Notes under the pieces: model-generated
Told to the model about the DNA's origin: nothing
Seen by the model: the letters and a program-made list of their open reading frames with translations, nothing else
Database searches by the model: none
Shown here: positions 33,797 through 43,600 of the stretch, piece after piece
Layout: each line of letters starts with the position of its first letter
How positions within the stretch are numbered: position 1 is the first letter of the stretch
Translations under genes and position numbers: made by a program
Assembly (NCBI GenBank): GCA_000504425.1
Contig: KI632513.1
Location: 1,954,045 to 2,018,044 of the forward strand
Reading direction: 5' to 3'
Origin: Rhodopseudomonas palustris JSC-3b
GTDB lineage: Bacteria > Pseudomonadota > Alphaproteobacteria > Rhizobiales > Xanthobacteraceae
DNA: 64,000 nucleotides

Positions 33797-36385
33797 CTAG
33801 TCTGCAATTTTGCGCGGCTTGCCCATCAAGGCCGGCTGGAACAACAGCACCGCCGCCAGCGTGGTCACCAGCGACAGCGCCAGCAGCTTGCCCATGCTGG
33901 CTGTGCCCGGATGGCTCGACAACCAAAGGCTGCCAAACGCGGTGGCGGTGGTCAGGGCGCTGAAGAAGATCGCCCGGGTCAGCGCCGATTGCAGCAGATT
34001 GGTACGCCCGGCTCGCCAGGCCGTGACATAATAAATTTTGAACGCCACGCCGATGCCAAGCAGCAGCGGCAACGCGACGATGTTGGCGAAGTTGAGCGGC
34101 AGCCCGATCAACACGCAAATCTCGAGCGTCACCGCGCCGGCCACCAGCAGCGGCACCAGCGTCATCAGCACGTCGGTGATGCGCCGCAGCGTGATCCACA
34201 GCAGCAGCGCGATCACGCCGAGCGCCCACCAGCCGGCCTGCATGAAGGCCGAGACGATGGTGTCACCCGATTTCAGGATCGACACCGGGCCGCCGACCGC
34301 GTTCGGTTCCGCTTTCAGCACCGCATCCGCGAAGGCGCGCAACGTGTCGTTGTCGTTCGGGTCGCCGCGCGGCAGCGCCTGCACCCGGACCTGACCATCC
34401 TTGGTCTTCCACCCCGACACCAGGCTGGCGGGCAGATTGTCGAGCGTCACCGGACCGGCTTGCAGCAGGCCGCGCAGCTGGTCGAGCGCCATTTTGAGCG
34501 GCACCACGAACACCGCCTGCACCTTGTCGCGGGTGGCGGCATCGGCCTCCACCAACTTGTTCATCGCGTCGGCGAGCCGGCGCGAGGCCAAAGCGCCCGA
34601 GCTGTTGCCATCGCCAGCCGCCTTACGCAGTGCGGTAATGGTGCTCTTGAGCGCCGCGACGTTCTCCTCATCGCTCGGCGGCGGATCGATCGCTTCCGGA
34701 TTGAGCGCCGGCAGCAACACCTTGGCGCCGTCGGCGATCAACTTGAGCTTGGCGTCCTGATCCGCCGGCACAAATGTGTCGAGCGAGATCGTGCTCTGCA
34801 CTTCAGGTACCTTGGCAAGCTTGGCCTGCACCTCACGCGCCGCTTCCACCGAGGGCGCTAACACGTTGACGGCGTTGGCACCCGTGTTGGGGTCCTTGCG
34901 CAGATCAAGGAAGGTCGCGATCGACTCGACCTTGGGATTGCGCAGATTGATCGGGTTGAAGTCGAAATGCAGGAAGTACAGCAGCGGCAGGCCGGCGACC
35001 GCGATCAGCAGCGTGCCGCCAACGATCGCGACCCGGTAATCCTCCAGGAAGCGATCGAGCGGCGCCAGGAACGCATAGCCGACCGGCTCCTTTTCGCCGG
35101 GCGGGTTCAAGAGCTTGATCAGCGCCGGCAGCAACGTGATGCTCGACACGAACGCCACCACCATGCCGAGGCCAGCGATCTCGCCGAGTTCCGACACGCC
35201 CTTATAGGCAGTCGGCAGGAACGACAGGAACCCGGCCGCGGTCGCCATCGCCGCCAGTGACAGCGGCACCGCGGAATACTCCGCCGCCTTGGCGAGCGCC
35301 TCCTCGAGATTGTCGTTCTTGTAGCGCTCCGATCGGTAGCGCACGCTGTACTGAATGCCGAAATCGACGCCGAGGCCGACAAACAGCACCGCAAACGCGA
35401 TCGACAGCAGGTTGAGCGAGCCGACCAGCATCAGGCCGAGCGCAGTGGTAATCGCCAGTCCGGCGAACAGGTTGACGAACACTGCGAAGATGATTTTGGA
35501 GGAATGCAGCGCCAGCCACAGGATCAGCAGCACCACCGCCACCGTGCCGAGGGCGTTGACCACCGCGCCTTCCTGAACCGTGGCGAACTCCTCATTGGCG
35601 ATCGGCACCGGCCCGGTCAGCCGCACCCGCGCGCCATACTCACCGGCGAGGTTGAGATCGGCGGCCGCTTGGCGGATCGCATCGGTCGCAGCGCGGCCGG
35701 GTTCCAGCGCCTTGAAGTCCAGCACCGGCTTGACCTCGATGAAGGCGCGGCGATCACCATCAGTGAGCGGCGTATCGCTCACCAATGCTCGCCAGGAGAA
35801 CGTAGCGGAGCCAGTTTTCAGCACCTGGTCCACGGTATCGGCGATCATCGAGAATGGCCGGGTGGTGCCGTCCAGCGTGATTTCGCCGCGCTTGATACCG
35901 AGCAGCCCGGTCTCCAGCGCCGCGGTCAGGCCGCGCAGGCTGGGGTCGCCGGCCATGATTTCCAGCAGCGGTGCCGCCGCCTGGAACTGGCTGGTCATCT
36001 GCGCCACCTGCTCGGTGGGCAGGAATAACAGCCCGTTTTTATCGAAAAATTCACCACCTCCGAGCCGCTGCACGGAGTCGAAGTCTTTATGGTTATCCGA
36101 TAATTTTTCCGTGAGCCGGGTCGCCGCGGCATTAGCGAACTCCGGGGTCGGCGCCTCGACCACAGCCAGGATCAGGCGTTCCTGATCGAAGGCTTTATCG
36201 AAGGCGATATCGCGCTGCCGCCAGTCCAGGCTGGGGGAAATCAGCCGGTTGATATCGGTGTTGATCCCGAAATTCTGGACGCTGTAAATACCGCCAAGAA
36301 CTGCAAGAATTGCCGCAATAACAACCGTGAAGGGGGCGAAGCGGGTCGAGGTCCGAACGATCGCTACGACTACTTTCTTGAGCAC
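33797..36385 (-). CDS. hpnN: Hopanoid transporter HpnN (RND/MMPL superfamily)
   Basis: An 862-residue RND-superfamily transporter with two repeats of one span, a large periplasmic domain and about five further spans. The first begins VVIAAILAVLGGIYSVQNFGINTDINRLISPSLDWRQRD. Membrane blocks such as FAVLFVGLGVDFGIQYSVRYRSE carry the MMPL-type Asp. HpnN moves hopanoids to the outer membrane in R. palustris. The GTG start at 36385 gives MLKKVVVAIVRT. It is divergent from ispH; hpnO follows in the same direction. Confidence 0.93.
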   Translation of the reverse strand: MLKKVVVAIVRTSTRFAPFTVVIAAILAVLGGIYSVQNFGINTDINRLISPSLDWRQRDIAFDKAFDQERLILAVVEAPTPEFANAAATRLTEKLSDNHKDFDSVQRLGGGEFFDKNGLLFLPTEQVAQMTSQFQAAAPLLEIMAGDPSLRGLTAALETGLLGIKRGEITLDGTTRPFSMIADTVDQVLKTGSATFSWRALVSDTPLTDGDRRAFIEVKPVLDFKALEPGRAATDAIRQAAADLNLAGEYGARVRLTGPVPIANEEFATVQEGAVVNALGTVAVVLLILWLALHSSKIIFAVFVNLFAGLAITTALGLMLVGSLNLLSIAFAVLFVGLGVDFGIQYSVRYRSERYKNDNLEEALAKAAEYSAVPLSLAAMATAAGFLSFLPTAYKGVSELGEIAGLGMVVAFVSSITLLPALIKLLNPPGEKEPVGYAFLAPLDRFLEDYRVAIVGGTLLIAVAGLPLLYFLHFDFNPINLRNPKVESIATFLDLRKDPNTGANAVNVLAPSVEAAREVQAKLAKVPEVQSTISLDTFVPADQDAKLKLIADGAKVLLPALNPEAIDPPPSDEENVAALKSTITALRKAAGDGNSSGALASRRLADAMNKLVEADAATRDKVQAVFVVPLKMALDQLRGLLQAGPVTLDNLPASLVSGWKTKDGQVRVQALPRGDPNDNDTLRAFADAVLKAEPNAVGGPVSILKSGDTIVSAFMQAGWWALGVIALLLWITLRRITDVLMTLVPLLVAGAVTLEICVLIGLPLNFANIVALPLLLGIGVAFKIYYVTAWRAGRTNLLQSALTRAIFFSALTTATAFGSLWLSSHPGTASMGKLLALSLVTTLAAVLLFQPALMGKPRKIAD

Positions 36386-36588
36386 AACTTGACTTTCTAT
36401 CGCTCTTGGCGTGCCTAGAATGCGCCAGATCCTGATGGAGTTCCGATCCGCAGGTCTCTCCCGCCAAGTCGAACCTTCAAGTACGGAACGACTTGGCCTA
36501 TGACGGACCGGCGTGCTGACGCCGAATTAATCTGTCAAACGGCAATTGCCAACCGCGTTGCACTGCGGTGACAAGCTCATATGTTCCC

Positions 36589-36610
36589 GGTACGGTGTGC
36601 CACCCGTACC
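36589..36610. promoter_or_regulatory. Inverted repeat in the hpnN-ispH divergent region
   Basis: GGTACGG, an 8-base loop, then CCGTACC, 54 bases before the ispH start in a 278-base divergent intergenic region. A possible operator for one or both hopanoid transcripts. Confidence 0.5.
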
Positions 36611-36663
36611 TTGGTATGGTATCTGTTTGCTTTTGATCAGTCCGACAATAAGGATCGTCGACC

Positions 36664-37608
36664 TTGTATAATGTTCGTCCCCTTGAGGTATTCCTGGCGC
36701 AACCGCGTGGCTTTTGCGCCGGCGTCGTGCGGGCGATCGAGATCGTCGAACTCGCTTTGGAGAAATATGGCCCGCCTGTCTATGTGCGCCACGAGATCGT
36801 GCACAACAAGTATGTGGTCGAAAGCCTGAAGGCCAAGGGGGCGGTGTTTGTCGAGGATCTGTCGGAGGTGCCGCCCAAGGCTGTGACGGTGTTCAGCGCC
36901 CATGGCGTCGCCCGCTCGGTCGAGGAAGAAGCCGCACAGCGCGGCCTGCCGGTACTGAACGCCACCTGCCCGCTGGTCACCAAGGTTCACAATCAGGGCA
37001 AGCGTTACATGGCCAAGGGCCGGGTGCTGATCCTGATCGGCCATGCCGGCCACCCCGAGGTCGAAGGCACCATGGGCCAGGTTCCCGGCCCGGTGCTGCT
37101 GGTCCAGAACCTGGACGATGTCGCGGCTTTGACGCTGCCGCGCGACACTGCGGTGGCCTACATCACCCAGACCACGCTCAGCGTCGATGATACCCGCGAG
37201 ATCATCGCCGCGCTCACCGAACGTTTTCCGGACATTCAAGGCCCTGATACCCGCGATATCTGCTATGCCACGCAGAATCGGCAATCCGCGGTGCGGGAGC
37301 TGAGCAAGCTGGTCGACCTGATCCTGGTGGTCGGCGCCAACAACAGTTCCAATTCCAACCGGCTCCGTGAAATCGGCACCGAAGCCGGCATTCCCAGCTA
37401 TCTGATCGCCGATGGCAGTGAGCTCGACCCGGCGTGGCTGAACGGCGTCCGGGCCGTCGGCATCACGGCGGGGGCCTCTGCCCCGGAAGTACTGGTCGAT
37501 GACGTCATCGAAGCGCTGCGCCGGATCGGTCCGGTGACGGTCTCGGTGCTGCCCGGCCGGGAGGAGGACATCGAGTTCCTGCTCCCCACTGAACTCGCTC
37601 CGGCCTGA
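36664..37608 (+). CDS. ispH: 4-hydroxy-3-methylbut-2-enyl diphosphate reductase
   Basis: A 314-residue IspH, the last enzyme of the MEP isoprenoid pathway, making IPP and DMAPP. The three iron-sulfur cysteines are in GFCAGV (C18), NATCPLV and [10 protein letters not shown]. The substrate-binding [12 protein letters not shown] and [13 protein letters not shown] blocks are intact. It starts with TTG at 36664 after AAGGA at nine bases; no better ATG fits the conserved N-terminus. Placing it beside hpnH links precursor supply to hopanoid synthesis. hpnH follows after 52 bases and is probably co-transcribed. Confidence 0.96.
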   Translation: MYNVRPLEVFLAQPRGFCAGVVRAIEIVELALEKYGPPVYVRHEIVHNKYVVESLKAKGAVFVEDLSEVPPKAVTVFSAHGVARSVEEEAAQRGLPVLNATCPLVTKVHNQGKRYMAKGRVLILIGHAGHPEVEGTMGQVPGPVLLVQNLDDVAALTLPRDTAVAYITQTTLSVDDTREIIAALTERFPDIQGPDTRDICYATQNRQSAVRELSKLVDLILVVGANNSSNSNRLREIGTEAGIPSYLIADGSELDPAWLNGVRAVGITAGASAPEVLVDDVIEALRRIGPVTVSVLPGREEDIEFLLPTELAPA

Positions 37609-37660
37609 GACCGCCCCGGTCCTCGGCTATTTTTGGATCCAGAAGAAAAGACCCCCCGAA

Positions 37661-38809
37661 ATGGCAATCCCCTTCTTCAAAGAGCTGCGCATTGGCGGCT
37701 ATCTGCTCAAGCAGCGGCTGCTCGGCCGCAAGCGCTTCCCACTGGTGCTGATGCTGGAACCGCTGTTCCGCTGCAACCTCGCCTGCTCCGGCTGCGGCAA
37801 GATCGACTATCCCGACGCCATTCTCGACCGCCGTCTGACCCCGCAGGAATGCTGGGACGCCGCTGAGGAATGCGGCGCGCCGATGGTGGCGATCCCCGGC
37901 GGCGAACCGCTGATCCATAAGGAGATCGGCGAGATCGTGCGCGGCCTGGTGGAGCGCAAGAAGTTCGTGTCGCTGTGCACCAATGCGCTGCTGCTCGAGA
38001 AGAAGCTCGATCTGTTCGAGCCCTCGCCCTACTTCTTCTTCTCGGTGCATCTCGACGGCCTCAAGGAGCACCACGACAAGGCGGTGTCGCGTGATGGCGT
38101 GTTCGACCGCGCCGTGGCCGCGATCAAGGCCGCCAAGGCCCGCGGCTTTGCCGTCAACGTCAACTGCACGGTGTTCGACGGCTACGCCGCCGAAGACATT
38201 GCCAAGTTCATGGACTTTACCGAGGAACTCGGCGTCGGCGTGTCGATCTCGCCGGGCTACGCCTATGAGCGCGCCCCGGATCAGGAACACTTCCTGAACC
38301 GGGCCAAGACCAAGAACCTGTTCCGCAAGGTGTTCGCGCTCGGCAAGGGCAAGAACTGGAGCTTTATGCACTCCAGCCTGTTCCTGGACTTCCTGGCCGG
38401 CAATCAGAGCTTTGAATGCACGCCCTGGGGCATGCCGGCGCGCAACGTGTTCGGCTGGCAGAAGCCCTGCTACCTGATCGGCGAAGGCTACGCCAAAACC
38501 TTCAAGGAGCTGATGGAAACCACCGATTGGGATTCCTACGGCACCGGCAAGTATGAGAAGTGCGCCAACTGCATGGCGCATTGCGGCTACGAGCCGACCG
38601 CGGCCAATGCTGCCCTCGCCCATCCGCTCAAGGCAGCCTGGGTCGCGCTGCGTGGCATCAAGACCGAGGGGCCGCTGGCGCCGGAGATCGACCTGTCACA
38701 GCAGCGTCCGGCGCAGTACGTGTTCTCCGAGCAGGTGCAGCAGCAGCTGTCAGAGATTGACGGAGACGAGGCCGCCAACATCAAGCATCACGCCCCGACA
38801 GCCGCGTAG
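37661..38809 (+). CDS. hpnH: Adenosyl-hopane synthase HpnH (radical SAM)
   Basis: A 382-residue radical SAM enzyme that adds the adenosyl radical to diploptene, the first step of side-chain elongation. The cluster motif is C38-C42-C45 (FRCNLACSGC). The SPASM-like C-terminal cysteines (CANCMAHCGYEPTAANAA) and the IPGGEPLIH block match HpnH. The order with hpnG, which acts next, is tail-to-tail: the last 60 bases overlap the hpnG 3' end on the other strand. Confidence 0.95.
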   Translation: MAIPFFKELRIGGYLLKQRLLGRKRFPLVLMLEPLFRCNLACSGCGKIDYPDAILDRRLTPQECWDAAEECGAPMVAIPGGEPLIHKEIGEIVRGLVERKKFVSLCTNALLLEKKLDLFEPSPYFFFSVHLDGLKEHHDKAVSRDGVFDRAVAAIKAAKARGFAVNVNCTVFDGYAAEDIAKFMDFTEELGVGVSISPGYAYERAPDQEHFLNRAKTKNLFRKVFALGKGKNWSFMHSSLFLDFLAGNQSFECTPWGMPARNVFGWQKPCYLIGEGYAKTFKELMETTDWDSYGTGKYEKCANCMAHCGYEPTAANAALAHPLKAAWVALRGIKTEGPLAPEIDLSQQRPAQYVFSEQVQQQLSEIDGDEAANIKHHAPTAA

Positions 38810-39484
38810 GCTGCGGAGCGCGCGATTGAAGTCGAGGCCGGTCGAGACCAGCGCCTTGATCGAAGCCGGGTTCCGCGCCACGCCGCGCAGAACCTTGCGG
38901 ACGTCGATGTTGCCATTGGGCTTGATCGCGGTCGACACCACCGCAGGCAGTTCGCGGGTCGCGGGGTCACTGACGACCCGCAGCGCCGCGAACGGCAGCC
39001 CGGCCTCATGGGCGTAATGCGCGGCGATGTGGCTTTCCATATCGACCGCGGCCGCGCCGGTCTTGGCATGCAGCGCCGCTTTGACGTGACGGGTGCCGAC
39101 CACCTGCTCGCTGCCGACCAGGCCGCCGCGCACCACGCGCCGGCCGCCGAGCCCGGCATCAGCCAACAATTCTTCGCTGAATGCCAGCGCCGTGGACCAG
39201 CGGCGATCGCCGGCCCGGACCTCTGACGCCACCACGATGTCGCCGGAGCGCAGTTTGGGATCAAGGCCGCCGGCCACCCCAAAACTGACCACGCCGCGCA
39301 CGGCGCGAAAATCCATGTCAGACAGCATCACCCGCAATTGCTTGGGGTCGCTGCTGCTGCACACCACGGTCAATCCCGGCCCCGCGGCGATGCGCGCTTC
39401 CTGGATCAGCCCGGTCACGATCAAAACGGGCCGCGGATCCCAAGGATTGCTCGCGGCGGCTGCACTCTGCGCCCCCAGATTCAC
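38750..39484 (-). CDS. hpnG: Hopanoid-associated phosphorylase HpnG
   Basis: A 244-residue nucleoside-phosphorylase-fold protein that removes adenine from adenosyl-hopane to give the ribosyl form. The pattern VVSFGVAGGLDPKLRSGDIVVASEV, the AVDMESHIAAHYAHEAGLPFAALRVVSD block and a trailing RALRSLRG fit HpnG. It starts with GTG at 39484. It is followed upstream (between it and hpnE) by a 209-base gap where relatives, as I recall them, carry squalene-hopene cyclase. Its 3' end overlaps hpnH by 60 bases. Confidence 0.9.
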   Translation of the reverse strand: MNLGAQSAAAASNPWDPRPVLIVTGLIQEARIAAGPGLTVVCSSSDPKQLRVMLSDMDFRAVRGVVSFGVAGGLDPKLRSGDIVVASEVRAGDRRWSTALAFSEELLADAGLGGRRVVRGGLVGSEQVVGTRHVKAALHAKTGAAAVDMESHIAAHYAHEAGLPFAALRVVSDPATRELPAVVSTAIKPNGNIDVRKVLRGVARNPASIKALVSTGLDFNRALRSLRGCRGVMLDVGGLVSVNL

Positions 39485-39509
39485 CGTCTGAACCCCTACA
39501 CTCTGCGCC
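39463..39509. repeat. 11-bp direct repeat at the hpnG start
   Basis: CACTCTGCGCC occurs at 39463-39473 and again at 39499-39509, one copy inside hpnG codons 4-7 and one upstream of its GTG. It could be a deletion scar in the gap lacking shc; this is speculative. Confidence 0.55.
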
Positions 39510-39693
39510 GGTGCTCTCGCGGCTCGACACGCTGTCGCCCCCAGCGGGACACCTGCAAAAACGGGCGTGACAATACTGCAAAGCCCGCGGCGGCGAAAAC
39601 CGCTCGCGGCATATCCTGTTTATTCAACAGCGATTTTTCCGCCCCTGTGGTTTTTACGGCACGGCTGTTACCGCGCTGCGAACAGCGGCGGCG

Positions 39694-40941
39694 TTAGCCC
39701 TGCCTCAAAACCAGATCGGCGGCGCGATTGCCGGACTGTACCGAGCCCTCGATGGTGGCCGGCAGCCCGGTATCGGTCCAGTCGCCCGCTAGGAACAGGT
39801 TGTTCCAGGAGGTGACCGCGCCCGGCCGCAGCGCATTCTGCTCCGGCGTCGCCGCAAAGGTAGCGCGGCGCTCACGCACGATCTGCCAGGGCGGCAGATT
39901 GGCGGTGATGCCGGTCAGCTTGCAGATGTCCTGCCAGACCTCGCGGGCGAGCTGCTCGCGCGGCATATCGACCAGCCGGTCGCCATTGCTGATGGTGACC
40001 GACAGCCGGTTCGGGAATGCGAACAGCCATTCGACCAGGCCGCCGACCACGCCGAGCAGCGCCGGCTGACCGGGCGGCGGGGCATAGTTGAAGTGGGCGT
40101 TGACGATGGCGCGGAACTGGCTAGGCGTCTTCAGGCCGGGCAGCAGCGACGCCGCCGGGCGCGGCGGCACCGCCAGGATCACCTTGTCCTCGGCGCCGAG
40201 CGTGATCACGTCATCGCCGAAATCGAGCGCGCTGATCCGGTCGCCGGACATATTCAGCCGCCGCAATTCATGGCCGAACAGCACCTCGGCGCCCTGGGCG
40301 CGCAGCTTCTCGATCGCGGGCTCAACCAGCACCGCGCTCAGACCGTCGCGCGCGATCAGCGGCCGGCAGGCTTGGCCGCCAGCCAGCAGCGTCTTGCGCA
40401 CAACCGCGCCCGCCAGCCCCGCCGAGCCTTCCGGCGGATCGACATTGAGCGCGGCCAGCAAGAGCGGCGCCACCAGCTTGCGGTACAGCGGGCCTTCGCA
40501 AGGAATGGCGTCGCCGACCAGGCGGCTCGCCGGCGACCACACCAGCGGCGCCAGCGCCAGATAATCGCGGACGGTGGTGCCGGGCACACGGCGCTCGGGA
40601 TCGAGCACCCACAGCGGCAGCCGGCTATTGCCGAGCGACAGCGTCCAGCGCTGACCATCAGCGAGATCGGCGAACGAAAACTCGGCGCTGTCCGGCCCGA
40701 CCAGCCCGGCATCGGTGCCGATGCTGCGCGCGTAATCGACCGCGGCGGAGTTGCCGGACAGCAGCAGATGGTTGCCGTTGTCGATGGTCAGCCCGGTCGC
40801 GGCGTCGAAATAGGAACGGCAGCGGCCACCGGCCTGCTGCATCGCCTCATGCACACGCACCTGGTAGCCGGCAGCGGCGAGCCGCACCGCGGCCGACAAT
40901 CCGGAAATGCCTGCGCCGATGATATGAACGGTTCTTGACAT
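39694..40941 (-). CDS. hpnE: Squalene-associated FAD desaturase HpnE
   Basis: A 415-residue FAD-dependent amine-oxidase-like protein that completes conversion of the HpnC/HpnD intermediate to squalene. The N-terminal FAD motif is HIIGAGISGLSAAVRLAAAGYQVRVHEA. The AGGRCRSYFDAATGLTIDNGNHLLLSGN block and the C-terminal LFLAGDWTDTGLPATIEGSVQSGNRAAD are family signatures. Its start codon shares one base with the hpnD stop (TGATG), so the three genes hpnC-D-E are translationally coupled. Confidence 0.93.
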   Translation of the reverse strand: MSRTVHIIGAGISGLSAAVRLAAAGYQVRVHEAMQQAGGRCRSYFDAATGLTIDNGNHLLLSGNSAAVDYARSIGTDAGLVGPDSAEFSFADLADGQRWTLSLGNSRLPLWVLDPERRVPGTTVRDYLALAPLVWSPASRLVGDAIPCEGPLYRKLVAPLLLAALNVDPPEGSAGLAGAVVRKTLLAGGQACRPLIARDGLSAVLVEPAIEKLRAQGAEVLFGHELRRLNMSGDRISALDFGDDVITLGAEDKVILAVPPRPAASLLPGLKTPSQFRAIVNAHFNYAPPPGQPALLGVVGGLVEWLFAFPNRLSVTISNGDRLVDMPREQLAREVWQDICKLTGITANLPPWQIVRERRATFAATPEQNALRPGAVTSWNNLFLAGDWTDTGLPATIEGSVQSGNRAADLVLRQG

Positions 40942-41780
40942 CAGATGATCGCGTATTGCAGCAGGATCGCGATCCGCGATGCCTTGCCGAGCTTGACCGG
41001 CCGGCGCGGCTTTTCAAAACCGCGGGCGATCAAGAGTTGCAGGATGGAGTGATAGTACTTGCCCATGATCCGCGGTGCGCGCACCACGCGGCGCGGGTTG
41101 CGGCTCATGATTTCGTCGGCGCGGGCAAAATGCTCGAGCGCCCGCTTCACCAGCGGCGCGCACACTTGCGGCAGCGCTGGGCTCGCCATCACCTCGCGCG
41201 GATCATTGCTGGTGATGCCGGCGGCGAGCAGCCCCTCGCGCGGCAGATAGAGCCGGCCGATGCCGGCGTCTTCATCGAGATCGCGCAAAATATTGGTGAG
41301 CTGCAACGCGCGGCCGAGATGATAAGCGAGATCGATGCCGTCCTGCTCCGGCAGGCCGAACACCCGCACCGACAGCCGGCCAACCGCGCTCGCCACCCGG
41401 TCGCAATACAGATCGAGCGTCGGCTCATCGGGCGCGCGGATATCGGCCGGCACGTCCATTTCCATGCCGTCGATCACGTCCAGGAAATCTTGGCGCTTCA
41501 GCCCGAACTGCTGCAGCGAGGCGACATAGTCGCGCAGCCGCGGCGGCGGCGCGCCGCGATACAGCGCGTCGATATCGTCGCGCCATTGCTGCAGATCGGC
41601 GAGCTTCTGCGCGCGCGGCGCATCGGAATCGGCGATGTCATCGACAAAGCGGCAAAAGCTGTAGATCTGGAACATCGCCTCGCGCTGCGAGCGCGGCAGG
41701 ATGCGCATCGCGGCATAGAACGAGGAGCCGAGCGCGACGCCCTGATGCTCAGCCGGGGTGGCGGTGGATTGCTGGTTCAT
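40941..41780 (-). CDS. hpnD: Squalene synthase HpnD
   Basis: A 279-residue squalene/phytoene-synthase-fold enzyme that with HpnC makes presqualene and hydroxysqualene from farnesyl diphosphate. Aspartate-rich motifs are FCRFVDDIAD and LTNILRDLDEDAGIGRLYLP. The ATG at 41780 (MNQQSTATP) overlaps the hpnC stop by 4 bases; the longer frame upstream is hpnC read in the wrong frame. Confidence 0.94.
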   Translation of the reverse strand: MNQQSTATPAEHQGVALGSSFYAAMRILPRSQREAMFQIYSFCRFVDDIADSDAPRAQKLADLQQWRDDIDALYRGAPPPRLRDYVASLQQFGLKRQDFLDVIDGMEMDVPADIRAPDEPTLDLYCDRVASAVGRLSVRVFGLPEQDGIDLAYHLGRALQLTNILRDLDEDAGIGRLYLPREGLLAAGITSNDPREVMASPALPQVCAPLVKRALEHFARADEIMSRNPRRVVRAPRIMGKYYHSILQLLIARGFEKPRRPVKLGKASRIAILLQYAII

Positions 41781-42757
41781 GCGCCGGTTGCCGGTTTGGA
41801 GGGCGAAGTCGCGGTGGTGGCGCGCCGCCAGATGCCGGTGGCGAGCGCACCAAGGCCGATGCCGGTCAGCTCCAGCTTGGTGAGGTGCACGCGCTCGCAC
41901 AGCGGATCGCGCTGCTTGAGATAACCGAGAATGCGGTGCGCATAGGCCTGGATGATGCCGATCTCGCACGCCAAGCGGCTATCGACCACCAGCGGCGCCA
42001 GCGCTTCGCTGTCGAGCAGCAGCGTTTCGCAGCGATCGGCGAGCCGATGCAGACAGGTGAGCAGCGCCTCGGACGAGCGCGGCTGCGCGATCATGTCGAT
42101 GGTGGCGCCGGTTTCGGCCATCGCATCGGCCGGAATGTAGACGCGGTCGAGCTTGCGGTAGTCCTTCGCGCAATCCTGCAGGTGATTGATGATCTGCAGC
42201 GCGGCGCACAGCGCATCGGACGCCGCCCAGGTGCCGGGGCTTTCGCCATGGACATCGAGCATGAAGCGCCCGACCGGCATCGCCGAATAGGAGCAATAGT
42301 GGATCAGCTCATTCCAGTCGTTGTAGCGGCGCTTGATGACGTCCATCCGGAACGCGGTGATGACATCGCGCGCGTGACGCGGCGACATGCCGCGCGCCGC
42401 GAACGCCTCACGCAGCACCAGCGCTTCCGGCTGGCCGCCGCCGGTGCCGATCAGATCATTGTCGAGTTCATCGAGCAGCCGCAGCTTGGTGCCGTCATCA
42501 AGCTCGGCATGGTCGGCGATGTCGTCGGCCGTGCGCACGAAATTGTAATAGGCGAGAATCAGCCCGCGGTGCCGCGGGTGGATGATCCACGACGCCACCG
42601 GGAAATTCTCGTCCTTGTGAGTCTTGCCGGAGCGCAGGGCGCTCGCCTTCGTCGCCTGGTCTGAAAACTGGGTCACTGCTCGGTTCGGATCATTGCCAAT
42701 AGAACACGCGCCCCAGCGCTCCCCGAACAGCCGGGGAGTGATGGAACGCGACGCCAT
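41777..42757 (-). CDS. hpnC: Squalene synthase HpnC
   Basis: About 326 residues. A squalene-synthase-fold protein with the aspartate motifs NFVRTADDIADHAE and NHLQDCAKDYRKLDRVYIP. HpnC acts on presqualene diphosphate to give hydroxysqualene. The conserved part begins RSGKTHKDENFPVASWII; the ~27 residues before the GTG at 42676 may not be translated, and the ATG at 42757 has no clear ribosome site. First gene of the hpnC-D-E run. Confidence 0.92.
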   Translation of the reverse strand: MASRSITPRLFGERWGACSIGNDPNRAVTQFSDQATKASALRSGKTHKDENFPVASWIIHPRHRGLILAYYNFVRTADDIADHAELDDGTKLRLLDELDNDLIGTGGGQPEALVLREAFAARGMSPRHARDVITAFRMDVIKRRYNDWNELIHYCSYSAMPVGRFMLDVHGESPGTWAASDALCAALQIINHLQDCAKDYRKLDRVYIPADAMAETGATIDMIAQPRSSEALLTCLHRLADRCETLLLDSEALAPLVVDSRLACEIGIIQAYAHRILGYLKQRDPLCERVHLTKLELTGIGLGALATGIWRRATTATSPSKPATGA

Positions 42758-42854
42758 ATACGGGAATTTTGCCGGCTAAACCAACCTTATCTCGGTTGAG
42801 TCGCCTACCCGGCCCGAACGTGCGGCCCAAAGCCGCCCCGCCGGGCGCGCTGGC

Positions 42855-43100
42855 TCACTGCCCGTGGCTGAGCAGCACCTGGTTGCAGGCCTTGCTGATC
42901 TTCGGCCGATTCTGCTGCAGGCAGGCCAGGATTACGAGGTCGCCCTGGTCCATCAGCGGACGGCAGAACCGCGCCACGTCGCGCGAGCAGGCTTCCTGTT
43001 CCTGCTTGGTGCCGCTGCGCTGCGGCTCGTACTGCTGCGCCAGGGCGGAGGTGGACAGGGTGACTGACGCCAGCAAGACGGCAACGACAACTTTCGGCAT
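42855..43100 (-). CDS. Small exported Cys-rich repeat protein
   Basis: An 81-residue protein with a signal peptide (MPKVVVAVLLASVTLSTSALAQQ) and a ~50-residue mature part with three cysteines (EACSRDVARFCRPLMDQGDLVILACLQQNRPKISKACNQVL). It resembles a single Cys-rich-repeat (GLG1-like) unit found in periplasmic proteins of Rhizobiales. The ATG at 43100 follows AAGGAAG. It is just downstream of the hpnC promoter region on the same strand; no link to hopanoids is evident. Confidence 0.72.
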   Translation of the reverse strand: MPKVVVAVLLASVTLSTSALAQQYEPQRSGTKQEQEACSRDVARFCRPLMDQGDLVILACLQQNRPKISKACNQVLLSHGQ

Positions 43101-43600
43101 TGGCTTCCTTTTCTTCAATGACGGCGACACACACACGAATCCCGGACCGCAAACCCGTAGCGACTGCAGCGGCGTCCGTCCATCGCTAGCCGCGCGATGA
43201 ACAGCATTCGGGACACCTGTCGCAGCAACTGCGACGGGTCGGCCACAATGGGACAACGCCGCGCTCCGGCTGGACGCCCGCCGACCGGCCGCACCCGCAG
43301 ATACCGGAGCAAATGCGGCCAAAATTGCGGCACTTTGCTTGCCTAAAGGCTTTTTGCATGACCGTGTCGATCCTGCATCGTTTCGGTGCCATCAGTGCTC
43401 AAAACACCCGCGGGGCACAGAATCCTGCCCGATGCGTTATCCCGTTCGTCACCATTTTGTGTCAAAGTTCCAACCGTGTTCCATCTGCGTCGCCAATCCG
43501 CTCTCTCGCCCCCATTGGCTTGAACCGATCCGGGACCGAGGAGACTAACCGTCGGCTTTGGCGATCCCGTCAGGACGGATAATTCCAGAGGTATCGAGAT
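43101..43600. other. 500-base stretch without a recognisable gene
   Basis: Both strands read as short, unconserved frames. One GTTC-N7-GTTC at 43467-43481 matches a LexA site, but about two chance hits are expected. The region would hold the promoters of the two flanking genes, which diverge. Confidence 0.45.

Noticed and set aside
43467..43481. GTTC-N7-GTTC as a second LexA box
   Set aside because: About two matches are expected by chance in the window; the downstream exported-protein gene has no known SOS role and the site is 120 bases away.
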